Source: Streptomyces sp. AP-93
GTDB taxonomy: Bacteria; Actinomycetota; Actinomycetes; Streptomycetales; Streptomycetaceae
Assembly (NCBI RefSeq): GCF_022808175.1
Contig: NZ_JALGBX010000001.1
Location: 186,001-250,000 of the forward strand
Direction of reading: 5' to 3'
Length of the DNA stretch: 64,000 nt
Positions 8,447 through 17,238 of this stretch are shown here, in pieces. The position numbers and the translations under genes were made by a program. Every line of letters starts with the position of its first letter. The stretch's first letter is position 1. The notes beneath the pieces are model-generated. The model was given only the letters and a program-made list of their open reading frames with translations. It had not been told where the DNA came from and searched no databases.

Positions 8447-9094
8447 TCACGCGCTGAGCGGGAACTGCTCGCCCAGCTCGCGGAATACCGCGCCGTTGAA
8501 GTCGAAGGCGCGCTTGCACTCGTCGATGATGCGCTGCTTCTCCAGGTCGTCCGCGGCGATCGCGTCCAGCAGCTCGCGGTAGGTCCGCTTGAAGGCGGCC
8601 GGGTTGGAGATGTCCGCGAAGACGTAGAAGCGGACGCCGTCGCCCTTGCGCTCGAAGCCCCAGGTCCGCTCCGCCTTGTCGCGGATGATCTGGCCACCGG
8701 AGAGGTCGCCCAGGTAGCGGGTGTAGTGGTGGGCCACGTACCCGCCCGGCCAGGACGCGGCGCACTCGGCCACGCGGGCCGCGTAGGCCTCGGTGGCGGG
8801 CAGTGCGACCAGGGTCTCGCGCCATTCGGGACCCCGCAGGTGGGCCAGGTCCCGCTCGATCTCGGCGAGGCGCATCAGCTCGGGCTGTATGAACGGCCCG
8901 GCGACGGCGTCGTCCCGGAGGGCCTCGGCGGCGTCCTCCAGGGCCTTGTACACGAACCACAGCTGCTCGGTGTAGCGGGTGTAGGCGTCCACACCGAGAC
9001 GGCCGCCCAGCAGGTCGCTCATGAAGGTCGAGGTCTCCGCCTCGGTGTGCTGCTCGTGCGAGGCGACACGGATGACGGTCGAGAAGGCGTCCAA
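8447..9094 (-). CDS. hmuO: Heme oxygenase
   Basis: Cytosolic biliverdin-producing heme oxygenase, 215 residues. It cleaves imported heme to biliverdin, CO and Fe2+. The proximal-helix motif HEQHTEAE near the N-terminus supplies the axial His, and the distal helix GDLSGGQII provides the glycine-rich kink over heme. Length matches bacterial HmuO. The start is TTG at 9094, chosen because GGAGG sits 6 nt upstream and because it begins the conserved fold. An iron box lies ~70 bp upstream, so it should be induced with hmuTUV and the HtaA genes under iron limitation. Confidence 0.93.
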   Translation of the reverse strand: MDAFSTVIRVASHEQHTEAETSTFMSDLLGGRLGVDAYTRYTEQLWFVYKALEDAAEALRDDAVAGPFIQPELMRLAEIERDLAHLRGPEWRETLVALPATEAYAARVAECAASWPGGYVAHHYTRYLGDLSGGQIIRDKAERTWGFERKGDGVRFYVFADISNPAAFKRTYRELLDAIAADDLEKQRIIDECKRAFDFNGAVFRELGEQFPLSA

Positions 9095-9163
9095 GGCGGA
9101 CCTCCGAGGAATCGGAAGAAAAGGGGGAGCAGGCGTGACGGCCGTGCCGCCACACCTGATCCT

Positions 9164-9182
9164 CCTTCTTAGGCTTACCTAA
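9164..9182. promoter_or_regulatory. Iron box upstream of heme oxygenase gene
   Basis: The right half CTTAGGCTTACCTAA fits the DtxR/DmdR palindrome well. The full 19-mer aligned to TTAGGTTAGGCTAACCTAA matches 13 positions, with the left outer arm degenerate. Its location 70 bp upstream of the TTG start suits repressor control. Confidence 0.65.
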
Positions 9183-9240
9183 GTCAATATGTTCCCGACG
9201 CCTTGTCGGTAAAAACCTCCGCGAGGCACTTCTCCCCGGA

Positions 9241-10098
9241 TCAGGGCAGCGTGAGGATCTCTGCTCCGGTGTCCGTGACCACCAGTGTGTGCTCGAACTG
9301 CGCGGTCCGCTTGCGGTCCTTCGTGACCACCGTCCAGCCGTCCTCCCACATGTCGTACTCGTGGGTGCCCAGGGTCAGCATCGGCTCGATGGTGAAGGTC
9401 ATCCCGGGCTCGATGACGGTGGTGGCGTGCGGGCTGTCGTAGTGCGGGACGATCAGGCCGGAGTGGAAGGACGAGTTGATCCCGTGACCGGTGAAGTCCC
9501 GGACGACGCCGTACCCGAAGCGCTTCGCGTACGACTCGATGACCCGGCCGATGATGTTGATCTGCCGGCCCGGCCTGACGGCCTTGATGGCCCGGTTCAG
9601 GGCCTCGCGGGTGCGCTCCACGAGCAGCCGCGACTCCTCGTCCACGTCCCCGCACAGGTACGTGGCGTTGTTGTCGCCGTGCACCCCGCCGATGTACGCG
9701 GTCACGTCGAGGTTGACGATGTCGCCGTCCCGCAGGACGGTCGAGTCGGGGATCCCGTGGCAGATGACCTCGTTGAGCGAGGAACACAGGGACTTCGGGA
9801 AGCCGCGGTAGCCCAGCGTCGAGGGATAGGCGCCGTGATCGCACATGTACTCGTGGGCGACACGGTCCAGCTCGTCGGTGGTCACCCCCGGCGCGATCAG
9901 CATGGCGGCCTCTTCCATCGCCTGGGCGGCGATCCGGCCGGCGATGCGCATGGCCTCGATGGTCTCGGGCGTCTGCACCTCCGGTCCGGTGTACGGAGTG
10001 GGCGCGGGCTTGCCCACGTACTCGGGCCGGCGGATGTTTCCGGGAACGGAACGGACGGGAGTGAGCTCGCCTGGTACGAGCAGCGACTGGCCAGACAT
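9241..10098 (-). CDS. map: Type I methionine aminopeptidase
   Basis: Removes the initiator methionine from nascent proteins in the cytoplasm; 285 residues. The five metal ligands of the pita-bread fold can be placed: two Asp in [19 protein letters not shown], His in FTGHGI, Glu in TIEPML and Glu in QFEHTL. An N-terminal ~40-residue Pro-rich extension ([14 protein letters not shown]) is typical of actinobacterial type Ic MetAP. Monocistronic, divergent from the small gene at 10158. Confidence 0.96.
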   Translation of the reverse strand: MSGQSLLVPGELTPVRSVPGNIRRPEYVGKPAPTPYTGPEVQTPETIEAMRIAGRIAAQAMEEAAMLIAPGVTTDELDRVAHEYMCDHGAYPSTLGYRGFPKSLCSSLNEVICHGIPDSTVLRDGDIVNLDVTAYIGGVHGDNNATYLCGDVDEESRLLVERTREALNRAIKAVRPGRQINIIGRVIESYAKRFGYGVVRDFTGHGINSSFHSGLIVPHYDSPHATTVIEPGMTFTIEPMLTLGTHEYDMWEDGWTVVTKDRKRTAQFEHTLVVTDTGAEILTLP

Positions 10099-10157
10099 AC
10101 GAGCGAGTGTATCGAGCGGGTATGGGGCAGCATGGCGACAGAGAGAGGAGCCTGACG

Positions 10158-10397
10158 ATGGCCCTGTTCAAGAAGCGCCAGGTGGGCAAACCCGGCGAGT
10201 GGTACTACTGCCTGGTCCACAAGAAGGTCGAGGAAGGCCCCGAGTGCCCGGCGAAGGACCGTTTCGGCCCCTACGCGACACCCGAAGAGGCGAACCACGC
10301 CATGGAGACGGCGCAGGAGCGCAATCTCGAATGGCAGAACGACCCCAAATGGAACGACAAGACCCGCGAGACCGAAGAGGGCACGGGTACCCCGTAG
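10158..10397 (+). CDS. Small conserved protein of unknown function
   Basis: 79 residues. ATG at 10158 follows GAGAGGAG, so the in-frame ATG at 10107 is less likely. The protein is basic then acidic: [18 protein letters not shown], a central [13 protein letters not shown] with two Cys, and [20 protein letters not shown], which resembles the periodicity of an SPOR-like strand-helix unit. No secretion signal. The function is not known to me. It is divergent from map across a ~60-bp gap and may share its promoter region. Confidence 0.75.
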   Translation: MALFKKRQVGKPGEWYYCLVHKKVEEGPECPAKDRFGPYATPEEANHAMETAQERNLEWQNDPKWNDKTRETEEGTGTP

Positions 10398-10415
10398 TCA
10401 CGCCTGCGGCTTCGG

Positions 10416-11021
10416 CTACCAGCGGCTGGGCGGCGGCGCGGCCAACTGGTCGGCCAGCCGCGCCAGCCGGTCCCGGAACCGCCTCGGCCCGCGCTGCACC
10501 GGCAGGCTGTTCTCCCCGGCCGCCGCGCTGACCAGGTGCTGCACGGTGTCCAGGTCCAGCTCGGCGGCCCCGTCCGGTACGGACAGCGCCTCGTGCGCGA
10601 GCGTCCCGAGATCCGAGTCCCCGCCGTCCATGGACAGTACGGTCGCCCCCGCGCGCCGGGCGTCGTGCACCCGCTCCAGCAGCCCGTCCCCGGGCCGCTC
10701 CGGAGCCACCACCAGCAGGGTGTGACCGCGCCGGGCCGCCTCCAGCCGGCTCAGCCCGACCGACAGGTGCGGGGCGTCGCCGGGCAGCACCCGGTGGCGT
10801 ACGAGCGTGGGCGCCAGCTCCGGCAGCCCCGACCAGGCGGCCTCGTCGACCAGGTGCGCCGCCAGGTGCCAGGGCTCGTACTGCTCGGTCCCGACCAGCA
10901 GCAGGTTCCCGCCGGCCGGCACGACCGACCGCCGCAACGTCCCGGCGAACCGGCGCGCGGCACCGGGCCACTCCGTGCCGGCGAGCACCTCGCGCAGCAG
11001 CGCGACTCTCACGGCGTCCAT
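10416..11021 (-). CDS. Conserved hypothetical protein
   Basis: 201 residues from ATG 11021 (AGGA about 9 nt upstream); an in-frame ATG at 11069 lacks a ribosome site. Soluble alpha/beta protein with an N-terminal helix (VRVALLREVLAGTEWPGAARRFAGTLRRS), hydrophobic strands such as NLLLVGTEQYEPWHLAAHL and HTLLVVAPERPGDG, and ATVLSMDGGDSDLGTLAHEAL. The strand-turn-helix pattern could be a sugar-isomerase-like or Rossmannoid domain, but I recognise no catalytic motif. Convergent with the 10158 gene. Confidence 0.7.
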   Translation of the reverse strand: MDAVRVALLREVLAGTEWPGAARRFAGTLRRSVVPAGGNLLLVGTEQYEPWHLAAHLVDEAAWSGLPELAPTLVRHRVLPGDAPHLSVGLSRLEAARRGHTLLVVAPERPGDGLLERVHDARRAGATVLSMDGGDSDLGTLAHEALSVPDGAAELDLDTVQHLVSAAAGENSLPVQRGPRRFRDRLARLADQLAAPPPSRW

Positions 11022-11222
11022 ACCGGCATCCTGCCGCATGGAAGGGACAAACGGGAGCTGTTCCCCCATCTCCCGCCCCAGGCACCTCGGGACACCGATG
11101 AAACGGTGTCACCTCCCACCTGTTCCTACCTCCTCCTCCCCCTACCTCCTCCTCTTCCTGCTCGGGGATCTCACACCGTCCGCGCATTCGACTCTGACGA
11201 TCTCGCGGCTACCCTCGCCCCC

Positions 11223-11936
11223 ATGACCTCCACAGACAGCACGCAGCAGCCCGCGAAGGCCCCCGCCAAGGACCCGTGGGACCTTCCCGACGTCTCCGGC
11301 CTCGTCGTAGGCGTCCTCGGCGGCACCGGCGACCAGGGGCGGGGCCTCGCCTACCGGCTCGCCCGCGCCGGCCAGAAGGTGATCATCGGCTCCCGTGCCG
11401 CCGACCGCGCGCAGACCGCCGCCGACGAGCTCGGCCTCGGGGTGGAGGGCGCGGACAACGCCGAGTGCGCGCGCCGCAGCGACATCGTGATCATCGCGGT
11501 GCCGTGGGAGGGCCACGCCAAAACCCTGGAATCGCTGCGCGAGGACCTCGCCGGCAAGCTCGTGGTCGACTGCGTCAACCCGCTCGGCTTCGACAAGCAG
11601 GGCGCGTACGCCCTCCAGGTCGAAGAGGGCAGCGCGGCCCAGCAGGCCGCCGCCCTCCTCCCGGACTCCCGGGTCACGGCCGCCTTCCACCACCTCTCGG
11701 CGGTGCTCCTCCAGGACGAGTCGATCGACGAGATCGACACCGACGTGATGGTCCTCGGCGAGGTCCGCGCCGACACCGACATCGTCCAGGCCCTCGCCGG
11801 CCGGATCCCGGGCATGCGGGGCGTCTTCGCGGGCCGCCTGCGCAATGCCCACCAGGTCGAATCCCTGGTGGCCAACCTCATCTCCACCAACCGCCGCTAC
11901 AAGGCCCACGCGGGCCTGCGCATCACGGACGTCTGA
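11223..11936 (+). CDS. npdG: NADPH-dependent F420 reductase
   Basis: 237 residues. Transfers hydride between NADPH and cofactor F420 (F420H2:NADP+ oxidoreductase). The N-terminal Rossmann fold has GVLGGTGDQGRGLAYRLA as dinucleotide motif and GSRAADRA as the NADP-phosphate site. Later conserved blocks are VIIAVPWEGHAKTL, VVDCVNPLGF, AFHHLSAVLL and NAHQVESLVANLISTNRRYK. An N-terminal 25-residue Ala/Lys/Pro-rich extension precedes the fold. It would supply reduced F420 to the many deazaflavin-dependent enzymes of Streptomyces. Upstream lies a ~40-bp pyrimidine tract. Confidence 0.93.
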   Translation: MTSTDSTQQPAKAPAKDPWDLPDVSGLVVGVLGGTGDQGRGLAYRLARAGQKVIIGSRAADRAQTAADELGLGVEGADNAECARRSDIVIIAVPWEGHAKTLESLREDLAGKLVVDCVNPLGFDKQGAYALQVEEGSAAQQAAALLPDSRVTAAFHHLSAVLLQDESIDEIDTDVMVLGEVRADTDIVQALAGRIPGMRGVFAGRLRNAHQVESLVANLISTNRRYKAHAGLRITDV

Positions 11937-12121
11937 CCCGGCCGGGCCCTGCGGGCCCGCAGGGTGTCCACCCGTCCGGCCTCCTTCGCCGGGGTCGACA
12001 GGACGGGTGGCCCCGCGTCCCCTCGGCGGGACGGCGGACATCAGCCGGACGGGAGCACGCCGGGGCATGGGGGACACTGGAGGGGCTTGAACCGCTTCAG
12101 TGTCTTCGAGGAGCCCCCACC

Positions 12122-12316
12122 ATGCCCCGCCTTGCCGTGTTCGCCGTCGTTCTCTGCGTCCTCGCCACTGCCGCCGCCGTGGTCTCCTTCGTCGAGGGCA
12201 GTCTGCTCGGGATCGTGTGGGTGCTGATGGCGGGCATCACGTCGAACATGGCGTGGTTCTACGTGCGCAAGGCGAAGATCGAGAAGGCCGCGGCAGCGGA
12301 CCGCACCGCGGGCTAG
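12122..12316 (+). CDS. Small two-helix membrane protein
   Basis: 64 residues, ATG at 12122 with GAGGAG upstream. Two hydrophobic segments (about 4-22 and 27-47) are followed by a lysine-rich tail (VRKAKIEKAAAADR), predicting an inner-membrane hairpin with a cytoplasmic tail. Function unknown. Its stop overlaps the convergent site-2 protease stop by 4 bp (CTAG). Confidence 0.75.
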   Translation: MPRLAVFAVVLCVLATAAAVVSFVEGSLLGIVWVLMAGITSNMAWFYVRKAKIEKAAAADRTAG

Positions 12317-13140
12317 GGCGCCTGGCAGAAGCCGTTGGTGTCCTGCCAGAACTGGTAGAGGTCGCGGCCGCAGTAGGCCTCCAGCTCCGTGACGCCCAGG
12401 GACGACAGCACGCCGTACACCGCGTCGAAGAAGTACGCGTTGATCTCCGGGATCCACAGCAGCGCGAAGACGGCCAGCAGGCCGAACGGTGCCAGCGGCG
12501 CCACCTGGCGGCGGACCTTGTGGGAGAGCCAGGGCTCGATGATGCCGTAGCCGTCCAGGCCCGGGACCGGCAGGAAGTTCAGGATCGCCGCCGAGACCTG
12601 GAGCAGCGCCAGGAAACCGAGCGCGAAGCGGAACGGGATCGGGACCCCGTCCAGGGCGTTCAGCCAGAACGGGGCCGTGCAGACGGCCGCGAAGGCGACG
12701 TTCGTCAGCGGGCCGGCCGCCGAGATGAGGCTGTGCCGCCAGCGGCCCTCGATCCGGTCGCGCTCGATGTACACCGCCCCGCCGGGCAGGCCCAGGCCGC
12801 CCATGATCACGAAGAGGACGGGGAGGATGATGCTGAGCAGCGCGTGCGTGTACTTGAGGGGGTTCAGCGTCAGGTAGCCCTTCGCGCCGACGCTGAGGTC
12901 GCCGCTGTGCAGGGCGGTGCGGGCGTGCGCGTACTCGTGCAGGCACAGCGAGACGATCCACGCCGCCGTGACGAAGAGGAAGACGGCCAGCCCGGTGCTG
13001 GTGGAGTACCCCGTCCACACGGCCCAGCCGGTCACCGCCATCACGGCGAAGATGCCGAGGAACACGGGACTGATCTGCCGGTCGCCGCGGTCGTGAGTGC
13101 TGCGGTGGTGGCTACGGTTCGTACTGCCCTGGGGACCCAT
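12313..13140 (-). CDS. Site-2 protease family membrane metalloprotease
   Basis: 275 residues with about six membrane helices. The zinc site is formed by HEYAH (HExxH) inside the second helix (~residue 67) and by NFLPVPGLDG (N-x-x-P-x-P-x-L-D-G, ~residue 187), which supplies the third ligand Asp. This is the compact S2P subgroup without a PDZ domain. Such proteases clip transmembrane substrates, often anti-sigma factors; the substrate here is unknown. The basic N-terminal tail (HHRSTHDRGDR) is cytoplasmic. Divergent from the SARP gene with only 60 bp between starts. Confidence 0.88.
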   Translation of the reverse strand: MGPQGSTNRSHHRSTHDRGDRQISPVFLGIFAVMAVTGWAVWTGYSTSTGLAVFLFVTAAWIVSLCLHEYAHARTALHSGDLSVGAKGYLTLNPLKYTHALLSIILPVLFVIMGGLGLPGGAVYIERDRIEGRWRHSLISAAGPLTNVAFAAVCTAPFWLNALDGVPIPFRFALGFLALLQVSAAILNFLPVPGLDGYGIIEPWLSHKVRRQVAPLAPFGLLAVFALLWIPEINAYFFDAVYGVLSSLGVTELEAYCGRDLYQFWQDTNGFCQAP

Positions 13141-13200
13141 ACGGCGAACCTATCCCGGAGGCGGCGCCCGGGGGAGCTCCGGGCCGGAGACAATGGGCCG

Positions 13201-16200
13201 GTGCGTTACGCGATGCTCGGCACCACCCAGGCCATCCGCGACGACGGGAGCACCGTACCCGTCGGCGGAGCGCGGCTGCGCGCGCTCCTGACCGCGCTCG
13301 CGCTGCGGCCGGGGCGGGCGGTGCCGGTGGCCTCGCTCGTCGACGAGGTGTGGGACGGCGACCCGCCCGCGGACGGCCCCGCGGCGCTCCAGGCGTTGGT
13401 GGGGCGGCTGCGCAGGGCGCTGGGGCGCGAGGCGGTGGGGTCCGGGGAAGGCGGCTACTGGCTCGTCGCCGCCCGGGACGACATCGACCTCTACCGCTTC
13501 GAGCGGCTCGCGCGGGCGGCGGCGCAGGCCTCCCCGGCGGAGGCGGCCGCCCTGTACGACGAGGCCCTCGCCCTGTGGCGGGGCGAGCCGCTGAGCTCCC
13601 TGCCGGGTTCCGGGCCGGAGGCCGCCCGCTGGGAGGCGCTACGGCTCGACGCGCGCCGGGGCCGCCTGCACGCGGCGCTGGCGCTGGGGGAGGCGGAGCG
13701 GGTCCTGCCGGAGCTGACCGCGCTGTGCGCGGGGCTGCCGCTGGACGAACTCCTGCAGGCCCTGCGCATCCGGGCGCTGCGCGACGCGGGCCGCCCGGCG
13801 GAGGCGCTGGCCGCTTACGACGAAGTCCGCCGGGACCTCGCCACCCGCCTGGGCACCACCCCCGGCCCCGCCCTCCGCGCCCTCCACACGGTCTTGCTGA
13901 CCGACCCGACGGCGGGCCCCGGGCCGCTTCCCGGGACGCCGGCCGTACAGGGTCACTCCGACCCCGCGGCCGGACCCGGGCCGCTTCCTCCGGCGCCGAC
14001 GGCCGGGACCGGCCGGACCGACCTGCCCGCCCGGACGGGGCGGGGCGGATCCGCTCCCGACCGGGGGCCCGGCCACCCCGCCGAGGACTCGACAGGCCGG
14101 ACGGAGCCGGCCGGGTCCGGTGTGCCCGCCGGGACCGGACAGGGCCCCTCGGCCGCCCCGGCCGGACCCGGCGGGCCCGTGCCGGGCCCCGGCCAGGACG
14201 GCCGGCCCGGCACCCCGGCCGAGCCGCACCGACCCTCCTCGGCGCCGCCCGGGACCACCGGTCCCGACCGGGCGGGCTCCGGCTCCCCGGCCGCACCGGA
14301 CGGAGCCGGCTACCCGGCTGGACCTGCGGGATCGGGCTCCGGCTCCGGCTCCCCGGCCGGACCTGCCGGATCCATCTCCGGCCGTACCGCCGGGCCGGGT
14401 GGCTCCGGTTCCGGCGGCCCGGACAGTGGGGACCCCTACGCGGGCGGGCCGGACAGCGGGCACGCGTACACGGGCGGGCCGGGCAGCGGCGACCCCCACA
14501 CGGGCGGGCCGGGCAGCCGGGACCCCCACGGGGCCGCCGCGGTGCCCGGGGCCGGTCAGGTGCCGACCGGACCGGGCGCGGGCAACCTGCGGATGCGGCT
14601 GACCACCTTCGTCGGGCGGGAGGAGGACATCCGGGTCATCGGGGACGACCTCGCCCGGTCGCGGCTCGTCACCCTGCTCGGCCCCGGCGGCGCCGGCAAG
14701 ACCCGGCTGTCGCAGGAGGCCGCCGAGGCACACGCTCGGGCCGGCCGCGGCACGCCGGACGCGCCCCCCGCCCTCGGCACGCTCCCGGGAGGATCCGCCC
14801 CCGCCTGGGCCGACGGGGTGTGGTTCGTGGAGCTGGCTCCCGTGGACGACCCGGAGGACGTCGCCGAGGCCGTGCTCGCCGCGCTCGGGGCGCGGGAGAC
14901 CAAGCTGCGCGGCGGCTCCGCCGAAGAGATGCGGGTCCTGACCGAGCGCGGCGGCGACCACCCCCTCGACCGCCTCGCAGAGCATTGCGGGCGGCGCCGG
15001 ATGCTGCTGATCCTCGACAACTGCGAGCACGTCGTCGACGCCGCCGCCCGCCTCGCCGAAGAAGTGCTCGCACGCTGCCCCGGCGTACAGATCCTGGCCA
15101 CCAGCCGTGAACCCCTCGGCGTGCCCGGCGAGACGCTGCGCCCGGTGGAGCCGCTGCCCGACCCCGTCGCGCTCCGGCTGCTCGGCGACCGCGGGGCCGC
15201 CGCCCGGGCGGGGTTCACCGTGGACGAGGACCCGGACGCCGCCGCGGAGATCTGCCGCCGGCTCGACGGGATGCCGCTCGCCATCGAGCTGGCCGCCGCC
15301 CGGCTGCGGCTGCTCACCCCCCGTCAGATCGCCGACCGGCTGGACGACCGGTTCAGGCTGCTGACCGGCGGCTCGCGCACCCACCTGCCCCGCCAGCAGA
15401 CCCTGCGCGCGGTGGTCGACTGGTCCTGGGACCTCCTCGACGAGCCCGAACGGGCCGTCCTGCGACGGCTGTCCGTCTTCGCCGGCGGCTGCGACCTCGA
15501 CGCCGCCGAGGCCGTCTGCGCGGACGGGGGATACCTCGACGGCGGGGACGTCGCCGACCTGCTCGGATCCCTCGTGGACAAGTCCCTCGTCGTCGCCGCC
15601 CCCGACGGCCCCGCCGGCATGCGCTTCCGCCTCCTGGAGACCGTCGCCGAGTACGCGGCCGACCGCCTCGCCGAGGCCGGCGAGGACCGGGCGGAGACCG
15701 AGCACCGCCACCTCACCCACTACCGCGAACTCGCCCGCACCACCGAGCCGCTGCTGCGCGGCCACGGCCAGCGTGCCGCCGCGGACCGGCTGGCCACCGA
15801 GTACGAGAACCTGCGCACCGCCCTGCGCCGCGCCGTCGCCGCCAAGGACGTGGGCGAGGTGCTCTGCCTCGTGCACTCCCTCGGCTGGTACTGGCACATG
15901 CACGATCTGCGCGCCGAGACCCGCCACTGGGCGGGTGCCGCCGCAGCCCTCGGCCCGGACCCCTTCGCCGCGCCCGTCGTCCCCGCCGAGCCCGTGTACG
16001 AGCAGATCGTCGACACGCCCCCGCCCTACGAGGGCGAGCTGCTCACCGAGGCCTGGCGCGGCATCCAGCTGCTGTGTCTGGTCGCCCGCGACCAGATCAG
16101 CGCCACCTGGTCCACCCCGGAGGTCCGCGCCCAGGCCGAGGGCGTGGTCGCCGCCTACCGCCCGGGGCTGCCACAGACCTGCCGGGCCCCTTCCTTCCTG

Positions 16201-17169
16201 TGGATCTACGCCGTCATGATCTCCGGGGACGCCGAACTGCTCCACCGCGCCACCGAGGAGACCGTCGAGACGGCCCGCGCGCTCGGCTACCGCTGGGAGC
16301 TGGCCTCCGCCCTCCAGCTCCGGGCCAACGTCCTCGCCAACCGCGCCGACGGGGCCGGCAGCGCGTCGCGCGACGCCGAGGAGAGCCTCGCCCTCTACGC
16401 GTCCCTCGGCGACGACTGGGGCTGCGCCGAAGCCCTCTCCGCCCGCGCCGAGGCCCGGGAGAAGCGCGGGGAGTACGTCCTGGCCGCCCAGGACTACCGC
16501 GCCGCGATCGAGTACGCCCGGCGGCTCGGGGCCAAGGCCCAGGTCACGGTGTTGCAGGTGCGGATGGCCGGGACCCTCGCCGAGGACGGTCTCCTGGAGG
16601 AGGCCGAGGAGATCCTCACCGGCCTGCTCGCCGGCGCCATCCACCAGTTCGGCAACGAGGCCGTGCCCGCGGCCCAGATGTTCCTCGCCTGCATCTACGG
16701 CCGCACCGGCCGCCTCTCCGAGGCGCGCGCCCAGCTCCAGTCCCTGCGCGAGGAGTTCGCCGTCGGCGCGTTCGCCATGTTCGACGGCTTCCTGCTCGGC
16801 CTGCTGGCCTGGATCGACAACGAGGAGGGCCGGTACGAGGACGCCGTCGCCCGGCTCCGCCAGGCGATGGAAGCCGTCCGGGACCCGCTCTCCATGATGC
16901 TCGCCCCCCACCTCCCGGCCGCGTACCTGATCACCGGAGCCCGCTCCCTCGCGCAACTCGGCGGCCAGGTCCGGGCGTACGACGCCGCGCGGCTCATCGG
17001 CGCCTACCACGCGCTGCTGCCGCCCGCCCACTTCCCGGTCACCCTCGAGCGCGCGGACGCCGAACTGGCCGAGCGCCTGGCCCGGGCCGCGCTCGGCGAC
17101 GCCGCGTACGAGGCGGCGTACGCCGAAGGCGGCGGCCTCACCCTGGAGGAGGCCACCGCCCTCGTCTGA
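13201..17169 (+). CDS. AfsR/SARP-family transcriptional regulator with NB-ARC and TPR domains
   Basis: 1322 residues from GTG 13201. Order: OmpR-type winged-helix DNA-binding domain (~1-90), BTAD all-helical domain (~95-240), a low-complexity Gly/Pro/Ser linker (~241-460), an NB-ARC STAND ATPase (Walker A GPGGAGKTRL at 494, Walker B LLILDNCEHV, GLPLA-like GMPLAIELAAARLRLL), then TPR-like helices to the C-terminus. These regulators bind direct heptamer repeats and activate genes, often for secondary metabolism, after nucleotide-driven oligomerisation. The linker holds imperfect repeats of PDSGDPYAGG-like units. No biosynthetic cluster adjoins it, so targets may be remote. Confidence 0.93.
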   Translation: MRYAMLGTTQAIRDDGSTVPVGGARLRALLTALALRPGRAVPVASLVDEVWDGDPPADGPAALQALVGRLRRALGREAVGSGEGGYWLVAARDDIDLYRFERLARAAAQASPAEAAALYDEALALWRGEPLSSLPGSGPEAARWEALRLDARRGRLHAALALGEAERVLPELTALCAGLPLDELLQALRIRALRDAGRPAEALAAYDEVRRDLATRLGTTPGPALRALHTVLLTDPTAGPGPLPGTPAVQGHSDPAAGPGPLPPAPTAGTGRTDLPARTGRGGSAPDRGPGHPAEDSTGRTEPAGSGVPAGTGQGPSAAPAGPGGPVPGPGQDGRPGTPAEPHRPSSAPPGTTGPDRAGSGSPAAPDGAGYPAGPAGSGSGSGSPAGPAGSISGRTAGPGGSGSGGPDSGDPYAGGPDSGHAYTGGPGSGDPHTGGPGSRDPHGAAAVPGAGQVPTGPGAGNLRMRLTTFVGREEDIRVIGDDLARSRLVTLLGPGGAGKTRLSQEAAEAHARAGRGTPDAPPALGTLPGGSAPAWADGVWFVELAPVDDPEDVAEAVLAALGARETKLRGGSAEEMRVLTERGGDHPLDRLAEHCGRRRMLLILDNCEHVVDAAARLAEEVLARCPGVQILATSREPLGVPGETLRPVEPLPDPVALRLLGDRGAAARAGFTVDEDPDAAAEICRRLDGMPLAIELAAARLRLLTPRQIADRLDDRFRLLTGGSRTHLPRQQTLRAVVDWSWDLLDEPERAVLRRLSVFAGGCDLDAAEAVCADGGYLDGGDVADLLGSLVDKSLVVAAPDGPAGMRFRLLETVAEYAADRLAEAGEDRAETEHRHLTHYRELARTTEPLLRGHGQRAAADRLATEYENLRTALRRAVAAKDVGEVLCLVHSLGWYWHMHDLRAETRHWAGAAAALGPDPFAAPVVPAEPVYEQIVDTPPPYEGELLTEAWRGIQLLCLVARDQISATWSTPEVRAQAEGVVAAYRPGLPQTCRAPSFLWIYAVMISGDAELLHRATEETVETARALGYRWELASALQLRANVLANRADGAGSASRDAEESLALYASLGDDWGCAEALSARAEAREKRGEYVLAAQDYRAAIEYARRLGAKAQVTVLQVRMAGTLAEDGLLEEAEEILTGLLAGAIHQFGNEAVPAAQMFLACIYGRTGRLSEARAQLQSLREEFAVGAFAMFDGFLLGLLAWIDNEEGRYEDAVARLRQAMEAVRDPLSMMLAPHLPAAYLITGARSLAQLGGQVRAYDAARLIGAYHALLPPAHFPVTLERADAELAERLARAALGDAAYEAAYAEGGGLTLEEATALV

Positions 17170-17238
17170 CCCGGTGGTCGCCCGCATCGACGACGTGGGT
17201 CCGCCCGGGACGCGATCCGGAACGGACCGGTCCGCGGA

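Noticed and set aside
13639..17187. 1182-codon minus-strand frame opposite the SARP gene
   Set aside because: Mirror of a clear AfsR-type gene; the translation is Gly/Val/Arg-rich without motifs.
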